From NCBI RefSeq assembly GCF_002165775.1, contig NZ_NDYP01000002.1, forward strand, positions 186,001 through 250,000: 64,000 nt of DNA. Direction: 5' to 3'. Shown here piece after piece: positions 18,362-28,525 of this stretch (the stretch's first letter is position 1; each line of letters begins with the position of its first letter). Both the position numbers and the translations under genes were made by a program. The notes under the pieces were generated by a model. That model saw only the letters and a program-made list of their open reading frames with translations, had not been told where the DNA came from and did not search any database. This stretch comes from Campylobacter concisus (GTDB lineage Bacteria > Campylobacterota > Campylobacteria > Campylobacterales > Campylobacteraceae).

Positions 18362-20617
18362 CTAGAATCGTCTTCCAATAGTAAATTCAAATGTATTTGT
18401 ATCATCGCCCTCTTTAGGTTTAAGAGCTTTTGAAAAGATCAGTTGAAGTGGTCCGATAGGAGTTATCCACTCGATGCCAGTGCCAACTGATGATCTTTTT
18501 ATCTCATTTAGGCTATTCTCACCGATCATGCCATAGTCATAAAATACAACACCACGCATTTTGACACGATCTATTATAGGGAAGCTTATTTCAGCTGAAT
18601 TATTAAACGAAGTTTCGCCGCCATATTCGTAGTAGTCGCCATTATATTTTACCTTTGGAGATACGGTTCTGCTTTCGTAACCACGTAAGCTTCTTATACC
18701 ACCAAGGTAAAGTCTTTCGTTGATCGGAGTATATCCTCTTTCCCAAATTTTTCCAAAGCTTGCTTTGTATCTTAAGATAAGATCGTAGTCGATGTACTCT
18801 CTAAGGCCTAGGTAGTAGTTAAAATTTGTACGATTTTTAATAAAGTCTATATCGCCACCAAGCCCAGCTATCTCAAATGATGTGCTAGCTATGATGCCAC
18901 GTCTTGGCAAGTAATAATCGTCGGTGCTATTATATGTTAAAGCTGGAGTTATGGCGCTTTTTATAGCTTTACCTTCTCTATAAATTTCTTTTTTGGTTTT
19001 TGTGTTGATATCTCTTAGCTCATCATCTTTTAAAGTAATTTTGCTTTGCTCAATGTTGTAAGTAAGTGATGCGCTTAAATTTCTAGTTAGTTTTCTACCT
19101 AGTGTTGTGCTAAAACCATAGCTTCTCTCTTTATATGTTCTCCAGTCATAGTCATTTGCATAGAGTGTTCCGCCAAGGCTATACTCTGAATCGAAAATTC
19201 TTGGGTTTGTAAGACTTATCTGACCTGAAAGCTCTCTGTCGCTCTTATCTACGCTTATTTGCCCTTGAAGACCAGAACCAAAGATATTTGTGTCAGAAAG
19301 TGCTGCATTTAATAATAGTCCGTCACTACTGCCGTATCCGATACCACCACTTATTGAGCCAGTTGAGGCTTCTTTTACTTTTACTTTTAGATCAACTGTA
19401 TTTTTATCAACCGGATCTTCTTCTATCTCAACATCATCAAAGTAGCTTGTTCTTTTTAGTGCATCTTTTGAGTCTTGAAGGTCGGTTCTACTATATAAAT
19501 TTCCTTCAGTTAGATAAAGTTCACGTCTTACAACGCGGTCAACGGTCCTATCGTTTCCTGAAATTTGAACATTTCTTATATATACTTTTTCACCAGGATC
19601 GACCTCGTAGTCAATATCGACAGTTTTATTTTCATCAAATTTATCAGTCTTTGGATAGACTTTTACAAATGCATAACCTTTATCAGCAACCATATCATCG
19701 AGCTTTTTCATATCTTGGCGAAGTCTTGCTGAGTTCATCGTATCACCAGCCTCAAGCCTAAAGTCATCTATGATCTTTTTAGTATCAAGCTCTAGCTCTT
19801 CAGGTGCTGTAATACTTACATTTGAAACCTTATAAGGCTCACCTTCATGAACATAATAAGTAAGATCAGCCGTGTAATTATCAAACGATGAATTTAAATA
19901 AGGTGACGAAATAGTCGCGTCTAAATAGCCTTTTTGGAAATATTTGTCTTGTATTCTTGCCGGATCATTTTCAAGCTCAAAAAGTTTAACTTTACCATCA
20001 TTTCTGCCCCAAAGCCAGCCCATAAATTCTCTACTTTTATTTGCAACTACTGGCTCAATGTCGTCATAATCAAACTCTTTTGCACCGACTAAATTTACAT
20101 TTTTGATTATCATATTTTCGCCGCGGTTTATGTTAAGTGTTATAAAAAGTGAGCTGTCGTTATCTGCAACTGGTTGTTTTTCTACGTCTACAACGGTATC
20201 AAAATAACCCTTTGACTCATAATACTGACGAATTCTCTCTTTAGTTTTTTCTATTGTAAGCTCATCATACATATTGCCTGGTTTGATGTTGATTAGCGAC
20301 TCGATCGCAGTTTTATCATTTGTTACGACGCCTTTTAGATCGACTCTCGCAACACTTGGCTTCTCTTTTACAGCTACTAAAAGATTGCCATTGCCTGTAT
20401 CTTCTATGTAGATATCGTCGAAATAATTTTGTTTGTATAAATTTGTGATCGCCTTATCGCTAAGCTTTGGAGTCAGATCCTGACCGACTTTTAAGCCCAT
20501 TATTTGGCTTGCTACTTCAGGCGAAAGGTGAATTAGGCCTTTAAAATTTATTGACTGGATTGTTTGTGCGCTTAGGCCGCTGAAAGCTAATGCTAATAAA
20601 AATAATTTCTTTTTCAT
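18362..20617 (-). CDS. bamA: Outer membrane assembly protein BamA
   Basis: BamA (751 residues) inserts beta-barrel proteins into the outer membrane. A signal peptide (1-17, ending GLSAQ) is followed by POTRA domains to about residue 410. The C-terminal barrel has GGIRSLRGYE (the conserved L6 VRGF-like motif) and ends in FEFTIGRRF with a terminal aromatic residue. It has its own divergent promoter region shared with tyrA. Confidence 0.96.
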   Translation of the reverse strand: MKKKLFLLALAFSGLSAQTIQSINFKGLIHLSPEVASQIMGLKVGQDLTPKLSDKAITNLYKQNYFDDIYIEDTGNGNLLVAVKEKPSVARVDLKGVVTNDKTAIESLINIKPGNMYDELTIEKTKERIRQYYESKGYFDTVVDVEKQPVADNDSSLFITLNINRGENMIIKNVNLVGAKEFDYDDIEPVVANKSREFMGWLWGRNDGKVKLFELENDPARIQDKYFQKGYLDATISSPYLNSSFDNYTADLTYYVHEGEPYKVSNVSITAPEELELDTKKIIDDFRLEAGDTMNSARLRQDMKKLDDMVADKGYAFVKVYPKTDKFDENKTVDIDYEVDPGEKVYIRNVQISGNDRTVDRVVRRELYLTEGNLYSRTDLQDSKDALKRTSYFDDVEIEEDPVDKNTVDLKVKVKEASTGSISGGIGYGSSDGLLLNAALSDTNIFGSGLQGQISVDKSDRELSGQISLTNPRIFDSEYSLGGTLYANDYDWRTYKERSYGFSTTLGRKLTRNLSASLTYNIEQSKITLKDDELRDINTKTKKEIYREGKAIKSAITPALTYNSTDDYYLPRRGIIASTSFEIAGLGGDIDFIKNRTNFNYYLGLREYIDYDLILRYKASFGKIWERGYTPINERLYLGGIRSLRGYESRTVSPKVKYNGDYYEYGGETSFNNSAEISFPIIDRVKMRGVVFYDYGMIGENSLNEIKRSSVGTGIEWITPIGPLQLIFSKALKPKEGDDTNTFEFTIGRRF

Positions 20618-20649
20618 TAAATTTAACCTAGAGTTTTAGTATAAGTGCG

Positions 20650-20655
20650 TATAAT
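20650..20655 (+). promoter_or_regulatory. -10 element of tyrA in the divergent bamA-tyrA gap
   Basis: TATAAT within GTGCGTATAATATC lies 51 bases before the tyrA start. Reading the minus strand of the same bases gives TATTAT, so this 89-base gap probably serves both directions. Confidence 0.5.
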
Positions 20656-20706
20656 ATCATATTTTATTTTTAATAAATTTAAATTTTATAATTTTGAAGG
20701 TTTTTT

Positions 20707-21537
20707 ATGAAAATAGGCATCATCGGACTTGGTCTTATGGGTGGCTCACTTGGGTTAGCATTAAAAGATGAAAAACTAATCTCATGTGTCAGCGGATATG
20801 ATAAAGATGAAAATCACAGCAAAAAAGCGCTTGAACTTGGCTTGGTGCATGAAATTTTAAGCATCGATGAGATGAAAAAGAAGTGTGACATCATCTTTTT
20901 GGCTGTGCCAGTCGAAGCTATCGTGAGCATCGTGCAAAATTTAACTGACATTAGCGAAGATACAACTATTATTGATTTTGGCTCAACTAAACAAAAGATA
21001 ATAGAAGCTGTGCCAGAAAAAATTCGTAAAAATTTCATCCCAGCTCACCCGATGGCAGGTACCGAGTACTCTGGTCCTGAGGCTGCCTTTAAGTCGCTTT
21101 ACACAGGGGCAACTGTCATAGTTTGTGACTTTGCAGAAAGCGCAGAAAAACATGTAAAAAGAAGCGTTGAGCTATTTTCTTGCCTTGGTATGAAAATCAT
21201 TTTTATGAGTGCGAAAGAACATGATCATCACGTGGGTCTTATTTCGCATTTGCCTCATGCGATTGCATTTTCTCTAGCGAGTGGAATTTTAAAAGAAGAG
21301 GATAAAAGGCACATTGTAGCACTTGGCGGACCGACATTTAAGGGCATGATACGTGTCGCAAAGAGTTCGCCTTTTATGTGGAGCGATATCTTTAAGCAAA
21401 ATAAAAATAATGTTGTTGAAGCCATAAATATGTTTGAAAAAGAGCTAAATTTGTGCAAAGATCTCATCAAAGATGAACGCTGGGATGAACTTTTTGCTTG
21501 GATGAGCGACGCTAGAGCTGTAAGAGAAATTTTGTAA
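20707..21537 (+). CDS. tyrA: Prephenate dehydrogenase
   Basis: TyrA (276 residues) oxidatively decarboxylates prephenate to 4-hydroxyphenylpyruvate for tyrosine. It has the NAD-binding Rossmann start IGIIGLGLMGGSLG, the catalytic region IPAHPMAGTEYSGP and the helical dimerisation domain with HDHHVGLISHLPHA. No chorismate mutase or ACT domain is fused to it. AAGG precedes the ATG. Confidence 0.96.
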   Translation: MKIGIIGLGLMGGSLGLALKDEKLISCVSGYDKDENHSKKALELGLVHEILSIDEMKKKCDIIFLAVPVEAIVSIVQNLTDISEDTTIIDFGSTKQKIIEAVPEKIRKNFIPAHPMAGTEYSGPEAAFKSLYTGATVIVCDFAESAEKHVKRSVELFSCLGMKIIFMSAKEHDHHVGLISHLPHAIAFSLASGILKEEDKRHIVALGGPTFKGMIRVAKSSPFMWSDIFKQNKNNVVEAINMFEKELNLCKDLIKDERWDELFAWMSDARAVREIL

Positions 21538-21598
21538 TTAACTAAAAATTTATTGATTAAATGTAAAATTTCGCAAATAAAATTTAAGGTAAAAATAT

Positions 21599-22969
21599 AT
21601 GTATAGACGTGGAATTGGTGGTTTTGGTATTGTTGTGCTTTTGCTAATTTTAATCTTAGCCGGTGGTCTTGGCTATGCTTTGATGTCAAAAGATTTTGAG
21701 CGAAATGAGCCGATAATCGGTGTTGCTGATAAGGTTTATTGGAATCTTAGAACCCCAATGAATATCAAATTTAAAGATGATAGCGGTATAAAATTTGTAC
21801 GAATTAGTATGAATGATGGGAAAAATGATCTAAATTTATTAAATCAAATCATACAAAATCCAAGTACTGAGCTTGATGTAAATTTAACCTTTCCAAAGAC
21901 TGGCTTTTTTGCTCAAAAAGATACTTATGAGATGAATATTGAAGCTGTAGATACTAGTAAATGGAGCTTTTTTACTGGCAACAAAGCTAGTAAAAAGGTT
22001 GAAGTGGTGCTTGATACTTCAAAGCCTGATCTTTACGTGCTTTCGCAGTCTTATTCTATCTCAAAAGGTGGTAGTGCGGTTGTGGTCTTTAGAGCAACTG
22101 ATAATCAGCTAAAAGAGGTCTATGTGCAGACAAATTTTGGTAAGAAATTTAAGGCTGTCCCATTTTATAAAGAGGGCTTTTATGCAGCACTCGTTGCTTG
22201 GCCAGTTCAGGTTGAAAATTTTAGTGCTGAGGTCATTGCAAGAGACTTTGCAGGCAACGAAAGCAAGTCACATGTTAGATATTTTTACGAAAATGTAAAG
22301 TATAAAACTTCAACTATTGCATTAAATGATAGATTTTTAGATGGTAAGATAGTTGATTTAACTGATCAATATGCAAAAGATCCAAGCGCACTTTCAAGAC
22401 TTGAGAAAATGAGATTTGTCAATGAAACGCTTAGAAATTCAAACGAAGAAAAAATAACAGCACTTACTACAAATCCTGGCGATGAGATGTTAACTGGCTT
22501 TAGTGTGACTCCGTTTTATCCACTAAGAAATGGTAAAAAAGTGGCTGACTTCGCCGATCACCGATACTATACATATAATAACGAGCAAGTAAGTGAGTCT
22601 TGGCATATGGGAATAGACTTTGCAAGTGTGGCAGCGGCTCCTATAATAGCTAGTAATGCTGGTCGTGTCGTACTTGCATCCGAAAATGGAATTTATGGAT
22701 TAAATATTGTGATCGATCATGGATTTGGGCTTTATTCGCTTTATGGACACTGCTCAAGCACTAGAGTAAAAGAGGGCGATATGGTCGCTGCTGGTGATCA
22801 AATAGGTACTACTGGAACTAGTGGTCTTGCGCTTGGAGATCATTTGCACTTTGGAATTTTAGTCCAAGGTGAAGAGGTAAGACCTCAACAATGGATGGAC
22901 AAAAAGTGGATAAAAGACAATATCACAAGTGTCTTAGATGCTGCAAAAGCGATGATAGACAAGAACTAA
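21599..22969 (+). CDS. Membrane-anchored M23 (LytM-type) peptidoglycan endopeptidase
   Basis: The 456-residue protein has one N-terminal membrane helix (about 7-29), a periplasmic beta-rich region to about 320, and a C-terminal peptidase M23 domain. Zinc ligands are seen in SWHMGIDFA (HxxxD) and DHLHFGI (HxH), with GLYSLYGHCSS between them. In C. jejuni the gene in this place codes for the cell-shape endopeptidase Pgp3. I infer the same role in cutting crosslinks for helical shape. Confidence 0.9.
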   Translation: MYRRGIGGFGIVVLLLILILAGGLGYALMSKDFERNEPIIGVADKVYWNLRTPMNIKFKDDSGIKFVRISMNDGKNDLNLLNQIIQNPSTELDVNLTFPKTGFFAQKDTYEMNIEAVDTSKWSFFTGNKASKKVEVVLDTSKPDLYVLSQSYSISKGGSAVVVFRATDNQLKEVYVQTNFGKKFKAVPFYKEGFYAALVAWPVQVENFSAEVIARDFAGNESKSHVRYFYENVKYKTSTIALNDRFLDGKIVDLTDQYAKDPSALSRLEKMRFVNETLRNSNEEKITALTTNPGDEMLTGFSVTPFYPLRNGKKVADFADHRYYTYNNEQVSESWHMGIDFASVAAAPIIASNAGRVVLASENGIYGLNIVIDHGFGLYSLYGHCSSTRVKEGDMVAAGDQIGTTGTSGLALGDHLHFGILVQGEEVRPQQWMDKKWIKDNITSVLDAAKAMIDKN

Positions 22970-22997
22970 AAAATTTGCAAAATTGATTTTTTAGTGC

Positions 22998-23003
22998 TAT
23001 CAT
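22998..23003 (+). promoter_or_regulatory. Possible -10 element of the lpxC operon
   Basis: TATCAT preceded by TGC lies 28 bases before the TTG start of lpxC, in a 62-base gap. It is a 5/6 match to TATAAT. Confidence 0.4.
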
Positions 23004-23031
23004 AAGCGGATTAAAAATATAAGGAAAATTC

Positions 23032-23916
23032 TTGAAACAAACTACTATCGCAAGACGCGTTGAGACCGTTGGTATAGGGCTTCATAAAGGTGAGCCGATA
23101 AGACTTATACTAGAACCTCTTGATGCAAATTCTGGTATTATTTTGCACCGCGAAGATCTTGGTATTAGTTTTAAGGCTGAGCCTAAAAATGTGATAAATA
23201 CGCAGATGGCAACCGTTGTTGGCAACGAAAAGGGCTTTGTTAGTACGATTGAGCATCTAATGTCAGCCATAAATGGTTATGGTATTGATAATATTAGAAT
23301 CTCTGTTGATGCAAATGAAATTCCAGTCATGGATGGCAGTGCGATAAGCTTTTGCATGCTACTTGATGAAGCTGGCATAAGATATCTTGATGCTGGCAAA
23401 AAAGTAATTCTTGTCCGCCGTGAAGTTGAGGTTGTTGAGGGTTCTAAATTTGTGCGAACTTCACCTTCAAGAAGTCCAAAATTTGACTATACGATAAAAT
23501 TTGATCATCCAGTTATTGGTGAACAAAGATATGTTTTTGATTTTAGTAAAAGCTCTTTTATAAAAAATATAGCTCGTGCTAGGACTTTTGGCTTTTTGAA
23601 AGATTTACAACGTTTACAAGCTCAAAATTTAGCTCTTGGCGCATCGCTTGATAATGCTGTGGCAATCGATGATACACATATCCTAAATCCAGAAGGTTTG
23701 AGATTTGAAAATGAGTTTGTAAGGCACAAAATTTTAGATGCGATTGGTGATTTAAGCTTGCTTGGAGCGCCTTTGTTGGGCGATTATACAGCATTTGCTG
23801 GAAGCCACGATCTAAATCACAAATTAACTCTTGCTTTGATGGCCGATGAGAAAAACTACGAGATCGCAACTCTAAATGGTGAACTTCTAAAAGAGTATCA
23901 AAAGGTATTTGCATAG
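23032..23916 (+). CDS. lpxC: UDP-3-O-acyl-N-acetylglucosamine deacetylase LpxC
   Basis: LpxC (294 residues) does the committed deacetylation in lipid A synthesis, using zinc. ETVGIGLHKG is near the N-terminus. His75 in STIEHLMSAI and the HKILDAIGDLSLLG segment supply the zinc ligands, and FAGSHDLNHKL near the C-terminus carries the conserved His. The gene starts with TTG at 23032, after AAGGA; no earlier start gives the conserved N-terminus. Confidence 0.96.
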   Translation: MKQTTIARRVETVGIGLHKGEPIRLILEPLDANSGIILHREDLGISFKAEPKNVINTQMATVVGNEKGFVSTIEHLMSAINGYGIDNIRISVDANEIPVMDGSAISFCMLLDEAGIRYLDAGKKVILVRREVEVVEGSKFVRTSPSRSPKFDYTIKFDHPVIGEQRYVFDFSKSSFIKNIARARTFGFLKDLQRLQAQNLALGASLDNAVAIDDTHILNPEGLRFENEFVRHKILDAIGDLSLLGAPLLGDYTAFAGSHDLNHKLTLALMADEKNYEIATLNGELLKEYQKVFA

Positions 23917-24359
23917 AAAATATTGAAATTTTAGTTGTCTCTTTATCTACTCCGCTTTTAGTTGGAGTATATAAAGACGGCGTAAAATTTGATGAAATTA
24001 CAACTGATGAACATGTCAGTGAAGCTTTGATAAAAATCTTAGAAAATTTATCCTCTAAATTTAATATCACAAAAATTATCTATGCAAATACGCCAGGAAG
24101 CTTTATGGGGTTAAAGGTGGCCTATGTCATCTTAAAGACTTTCTCTTTAGCAAAGGGTTGCGAATTTTATGCGGTTAGCGGCTTTAGCTTAAATGGCAGC
24201 CAAGCGATCAGGGCAAATAAAAATTTAAGCTTTGTTTTAAAAGATGGCAAAATTTTACTTGAAAAAGTAGGGCCAGTAGGATTTAGTTTGCCTTTAAATT
24301 TAGATGAATTAAAACTAAATTCAGATACACTACCAGATTATATCATCCAAGCAGTTTAG
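23913..24359 (+). CDS. tsaB: TsaB-like tRNA threonylcarbamoyladenosine partner protein with an apparent ATA start
   Basis: TsaB partners TsaD in making t6A37 in tRNA. The open frame includes ILVVSLSTPLLVGVYKDG, matching the TsaB first beta strands, and NTPGSFMGLKVAYVILKTFS, matching the family's GPGSFTGLR-type motif. An in-frame TGA at 23880 and the absence of ATG, GTG or TTG before 24027 leave ATA 23913 (7 bases after AAAAGG, overlapping the lpxC stop as ATAG) or ATT 23907/23922 as starts. A TTG at 24027 would remove the N-terminal domain edge. With ATA the protein is 148 residues, short for TsaB. Confidence 0.72.
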   Translation: MENIEILVVSLSTPLLVGVYKDGVKFDEITTDEHVSEALIKILENLSSKFNITKIIYANTPGSFMGLKVAYVILKTFSLAKGCEFYAVSGFSLNGSQAIRANKNLSFVLKDGKILLEKVGPVGFSLPLNLDELKLNSDTLPDYIIQAV

Positions 24360-24367
24360 GAGAAATT

Positions 24368-25252
24368 TTGAATATCTTAGTGCCTGCAACAAGTGCGAAT
24401 TTGGGCCCTGGTTTTGATGCTTTGGGGCTTAGTTTGAAGCTTTTTAATAGCGTGAAAATCGAGCCAGCAAAATTTAGCTCAGTGTCGATAAACGGCGAAG
24501 GCAGTGGAAGTGTAAATTTAAAGAGAAATAATATATTCTTAAGTATTTTTAATGAAATTTTTTTTGAGCTAACTGGTAAAAATGAAAATTTTAGAGTCGT
24601 TTTTGAAAATAATATCCCATTTTCAAGGGGACTTGGTAGTAGCTCCGCTGTGATCGTTGGAGCCATTGCTTCAGCGTACGAAATGGCTGGCTTTAAGGCA
24701 AGTAAAGAGACAGTTTTAAATAAAGCTATCATCTACGAAACCCATCCTGATAATATCTCGCCAGCAGTTCACGGCGGATTTATCAGTGCGATCGTAAAAA
24801 ATGGCAATGTTTACGCAAATAAAATAAATTTATGTGACGAGATAAAAGCAGTAGTTGTCATCCCAAATAAGCCAATGAGTACATCCTCGTCAAGACAAAT
24901 TTTACCAAAGAACTATACGATGAAAGAATGCGTAAATAACTTATCTCATGCCGCTTTTTTAACGTCTTGTTTTTATGAAAAAAAGTATGATCTCTTAAAA
25001 ATAGCAAGCAAAGATTTGATGCATGAAGAGCGTAGAATGCACGCTTTAGAAGAACTTTTTGAAGTTAGAAAAGTAGCTTATGAAAATGGTGCTTTAATGA
25101 GTACGCTTTCAGGCTCAGGCTCAAGCTTTTTAAATATCGCTTACAAAGATGATGCTAAAAATTTACAAGATATTTTAAAGAGTAAATTTAGTGATTTTAG
25201 GGTTGAGGTTTTTTCATTTGATAACGATGGATACGAAATTACGCAAAGCTAA
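24368..25252 (+). CDS. thrB: Homoserine kinase
   Basis: ThrB (294 residues) phosphorylates homoserine for threonine synthesis. This GHMP kinase has PATSANLGPGFDALGL at the start, the ATP-binding PFSRGLGSSSAVIVGAI at about 81-97, and the C-terminal GSGSS motif. It starts with TTG at 24368 after AGGAG, 8 bases beyond the tsaB stop. Confidence 0.96.
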   Translation: MNILVPATSANLGPGFDALGLSLKLFNSVKIEPAKFSSVSINGEGSGSVNLKRNNIFLSIFNEIFFELTGKNENFRVVFENNIPFSRGLGSSSAVIVGAIASAYEMAGFKASKETVLNKAIIYETHPDNISPAVHGGFISAIVKNGNVYANKINLCDEIKAVVVIPNKPMSTSSSRQILPKNYTMKECVNNLSHAAFLTSCFYEKKYDLLKIASKDLMHEERRMHALEELFEVRKVAYENGALMSTLSGSGSSFLNIAYKDDAKNLQDILKSKFSDFRVEVFSFDNDGYEITQS

Positions 25253-25273
25253 AAACAAGTTTAAAAAGATATA

Positions 25274-25528
25274 ATGAACAAAAATAATCCTGTAAGGACA
25301 TGTGTCGCTTGTAAAATTAAAATTTCTCAGAACTTGCTAAAAAGATACCGCTTAGTAGGTAAAAATTTAGAGCATGGCAAAGGAAATGGTCGTAGCTTTT
25401 ATCTGTGCGACAAATGTATACAAAAAGATATAAAAATTTTAAAAAAAATAATTGATAAACAAACTAAAGGTGCTTTTATTTGTGATGCACCGAAGTTAAA
25501 GGAGATACTCTTAAATGAGCAATGTTAG
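25274..25528 (+). CDS. ylxR: YlxR-family (DUF448) small nucleic-acid-binding protein
   Basis: The 84-residue protein has RTCVACK near its N-terminus and [11 protein letters not shown] in the middle, the two motifs of the YlxR fold. YlxR proteins sit beside nusA/infB in most bacteria and are thought to bind RNA or regulate transcription. It overlaps the infB start by 14 bases, indicating coupled expression. Confidence 0.9.
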   Translation: MNKNNPVRTCVACKIKISQNLLKRYRLVGKNLEHGKGNGRSFYLCDKCIQKDIKILKKIIDKQTKGAFICDAPKLKEILLNEQC

Positions 25529-28163
25529 GATTTCAGAGATCGCAAACGAGCTTGGCTATCCAAGTAAAGAGATAGTAGAAAAAGCTCAAGAGTTAGGATT
25601 AAAAGTCAAAACTCACTCAAATGCAGTTAGCCTTGAAGAGGCCGAAGCTATATATGAATATGTTCAAACTGGCGTGATACCAGATAAATTTAAAAAGAAA
25701 AAGAGTGAACCTAAACCAAAAAAAGAGCCTAAAAAAGAAGTAGAAAAAGAGTCAGTAAAAAAAGAAGAAAAACAAAAAAGTGAATCTAAAAAAGCTACTA
25801 CTAAAACTGAGTCAAAGTCGGTAAAAGCTGAGACTAAGAAAGAGACACAAATTTTAGAAGAAAAACAAAAAATCGAGCCTAAAAAAGAAGAAATCAAAGT
25901 AGAGCAAAAACAAGTCGAAGCTCTAAGACCAAAAGAGAGCTTGGCTGATGTGACTCAAAAAAGACGTGGCCTTGTGATAGTAAAAAAGAAAAAAGATTAT
26001 GAAACGCCAATTGCTACAAAAGAAGAGAAAAAGCCTGAACCAAGCATAGCTAATATAAGCGATTTTAAAAGTATGTTTTCATCAAGCGATGAAAATTTAG
26101 CTAAGAAAAAGAAAAAAGATAAAAAAGTAGTTGTTGCAAGTAAAAAGGATAGCGCCCAGAAGATGGATCTGCTTGGAGGAAGTGATTTTGGTGACATAGT
26201 GCTAGAAGATGAAGATGTAGTCGTTCTTCCTGATTTTAGTTTTAAAACTCCGGCACCAGCACCAGCTCAAAAGACAAAACAGCCAAATGTTATGAGAACT
26301 ACGGTCAATAATACAATAAATTCTTTTGGCGAGGGCGGCATTCAAAGAAGAGCTAGAAAAAAACACAAAAAGCCTGAAAATAAACAAAACAACGAAGCTG
26401 TGACCTCTATAAATATTCCAAAAGAAATTCGTGTTTATGAATTTGCTGAGAAGCTAAACAAACAGCCAAGTGAGGTCATAGGCAAGCTTTTTATGCTTGG
26501 TATGATGACAACAAAAAATGACTTTTTAGATGAAGATGCGATTGAAATTTTAGCCGATGAGTTTAATGTAGAGGTTAATATCATCGATGATCAAAAAGAA
26601 TTTGACTACGTAGCAGCCTATGAAGAAGAGATAAAAGACGATGAAAATCTCCAGCCAAGAGCACCAGTCATAACCATCATGGGTCACGTTGATCATGGTA
26701 AAACTTCATTGCTTGATTACATAAGAAAATCACGTGTAGCAGCAGGAGAGGCCGGTGGTATCACTCAGCATGTTGGTGCTTATATGGTAAATAAAAACGG
26801 CAAAAACATCACATTTATTGACACCCCAGGTCACGAAGCATTTACTGCTATGCGTGCAAGAGGTGCTGGTGTAACTGATATAGTTATCATTGTTGTTGCA
26901 GCAGATGATGGCGTAAAACCACAAACAAAAGAGGCGGTCAGCCACGCAAAAGCTGCTGGTGTACCAATAATCATCGCTATAAACAAAATGGATAAAGAGT
27001 CAGCAAATCCTGACCTAGTAAAGACTGGTCTTGCCGAGCTTGATATCATGCCAACAGAGTGGGGCGGAAAATATGAATTTGTGCCAATCTCTGCAAAAAC
27101 AGGCATGGGTATAGATGATCTGCTTGAGATTGTACTTTTACAAGCTGATCTTTTAGAGCTAAAAGCAAATCCAAAGGCAAACGCAAAAGCAACTGTCATC
27201 GAGAGCTCACTTCAAAAAGGTCGTGGCCCAGTCGCTACTATTATCGTTGAAAATGGCACGCTTCATGTTGGAGATACTGTTGTAGCTGGTGTTGCATATG
27301 GAAAGATAAGAAGCTTGCTTGATGACCAAGGTAAGCCTTTGCAAGATATAAAACCAGGCGAATGCGGTGTTATAGTAGGTCTTAGCGAGATAGCAGAGGC
27401 AGGCGAGACATTAATAGGCGTAAAAACTGACAAAGAGGCTCGTGAATACGCGCAGAAAAAGGCTGAATATATCCGCCAAAAAGAGCTTAGCAAGAGCACA
27501 AAAGTTAGTATTGATGAGCTTAGTGCTAAGATCGCTGAGGGTGAGTTAAAGACGCTTCCAGTTATTATTAAAGCTGACGTTGGTGGCTCACTTGAGGCGC
27601 TAAAAGCAAGTCTAGAAAAACTAGCAAATGATGAGATCAGGGTAAATGTCATCCACTCAGGTGTTGGCGGCATCACGCAAAGCGATGTAGCACTTGCTAG
27701 TGCGAGCGAAGACTGTATAATCCTTGGTTTTAACATAAGACCAACTGGCGAGATAAAAGAAAAGGCAAAAGAGAGTGGCGTTGAAATTAAAACTTATAAC
27801 GTTATTTATAATTTAATTGACGACGTGAAGGCAATTTTAGGTGGATTAATGTCACCGATAATTAGAGAAGAGCAGCTTGGTCAAGCTCAGGTTCGTCAAG
27901 TGATCCATGTGCCAAAAGTCGGTACTATCGCTGGATGTATCGTTACTGAAGGCACGATAAACAGAGGTGCAAAAATTCGCCTTATTAGAGAAGGTGTGGT
28001 CGTTTACGAGGGCTCGGTAAGCTCATTAAAACGCTTCAAAGATGACGTCAAAGAGGTTGCTAAAGGTTATGAGTGTGGCGTTGGTATCGAAAATTTCAAC
28101 GATATTAGAGAAAATGACTATATCGAAAGCTTCAAAGAAGTCAAGGAGAAAGCTACTCTATGA
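25515..28163 (+). CDS. infB: Translation initiation factor IF-2
   Basis: IF-2 (882 residues) is the GTPase that places fMet-tRNA on the 30S subunit and promotes subunit joining. A helical N-terminus (1-55) is followed by a long Lys/Glu-rich linker (about 60-290) and then a second IF2-N domain. The GTPase has GHVDHGKT at about 389-396, DTPGHEAF and NKMD. Domains II to IV follow. The linker is low complexity but in frame. Confidence 0.98.
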   Translation: MSNVRISEIANELGYPSKEIVEKAQELGLKVKTHSNAVSLEEAEAIYEYVQTGVIPDKFKKKKSEPKPKKEPKKEVEKESVKKEEKQKSESKKATTKTESKSVKAETKKETQILEEKQKIEPKKEEIKVEQKQVEALRPKESLADVTQKRRGLVIVKKKKDYETPIATKEEKKPEPSIANISDFKSMFSSSDENLAKKKKKDKKVVVASKKDSAQKMDLLGGSDFGDIVLEDEDVVVLPDFSFKTPAPAPAQKTKQPNVMRTTVNNTINSFGEGGIQRRARKKHKKPENKQNNEAVTSINIPKEIRVYEFAEKLNKQPSEVIGKLFMLGMMTTKNDFLDEDAIEILADEFNVEVNIIDDQKEFDYVAAYEEEIKDDENLQPRAPVITIMGHVDHGKTSLLDYIRKSRVAAGEAGGITQHVGAYMVNKNGKNITFIDTPGHEAFTAMRARGAGVTDIVIIVVAADDGVKPQTKEAVSHAKAAGVPIIIAINKMDKESANPDLVKTGLAELDIMPTEWGGKYEFVPISAKTGMGIDDLLEIVLLQADLLELKANPKANAKATVIESSLQKGRGPVATIIVENGTLHVGDTVVAGVAYGKIRSLLDDQGKPLQDIKPGECGVIVGLSEIAEAGETLIGVKTDKEAREYAQKKAEYIRQKELSKSTKVSIDELSAKIAEGELKTLPVIIKADVGGSLEALKASLEKLANDEIRVNVIHSGVGGITQSDVALASASEDCIILGFNIRPTGEIKEKAKESGVEIKTYNVIYNLIDDVKAILGGLMSPIIREEQLGQAQVRQVIHVPKVGTIAGCIVTEGTINRGAKIRLIREGVVVYEGSVSSLKRFKDDVKEVAKGYECGVGIENFNDIRENDYIESFKEVKEKATL

Positions 28164-28525
28164 ACGCTAACGAGATAAAGCGTATGAGAACAGAGAGTGT
28201 GCTAAAAGAGCTCATCCCAGAGGCTTTAGCTACTCTTGAAGATAGCATTTTAAAGGGGCTTTGTGTCACTGATGTCGAGTGTAAAAAGGGCAGATACGAC
28301 GCCTTTGTTTATCTTGATAAGATGGCTTTTGATGAGCGTGAACAAGAGTATATTTTGGGACATTTAAAGCGAGTTTGCAGACACTTGCAAAACCACTGCA
28401 TGGCAGCTGAGGGCTGGTACAGATGCCCAAATTTTCACTTTAAATTTGATGATAGGTTAGAGTATCAAAACCATATGGATAAGTTGTTTGATAAAATTTC
28501 AAAGGATTTAAACAAAAATGGATAA
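28160..28525 (+). CDS. rbfA: Ribosome-binding factor A
   Basis: RbfA (121 residues) helps mature the 16S rRNA 5' end in the 30S subunit. It shows the KH-type fold start ([18 protein letters not shown]) and a [14 protein letters not shown] helix. The start overlaps the infB stop by 4 bases and the end overlaps rimP by 8, the usual infB-rbfA-rimP order in this genus. The C-terminus is more acidic and Cys/His-containing than in E. coli. Confidence 0.9.
   Translation: MNANEIKRMRTESVLKELIPEALATLEDSILKGLCVTDVECKKGRYDAFVYLDKMAFDEREQEYILGHLKRVCRHLQNHCMAAEGWYRCPNFHFKFDDRLEYQNHMDKLFDKISKDLNKNG

Noticed and set aside
19288..19761. 157-residue open frame on the plus strand inside bamA
   Set aside because: It lies wholly antisense to a conserved bamA segment, is rich in Leu, His, Tyr and Gln from reversed codons, and has no ribosome site.
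25270..25275. Perfect TATAAT overlapping the ylxR start
   Set aside because: A promoter here would start transcription inside ylxR. Without a downstream leader it could only serve infB, 240 bases on. AT-rich DNA gives such matches by chance, so it was not listed.
25690..25930. Lys/Glu repeat DNA in infB as a possible repeat element
   Set aside because: It is the normal flexible linker of IF-2, in frame, and built from varied codons rather than exact repeats.
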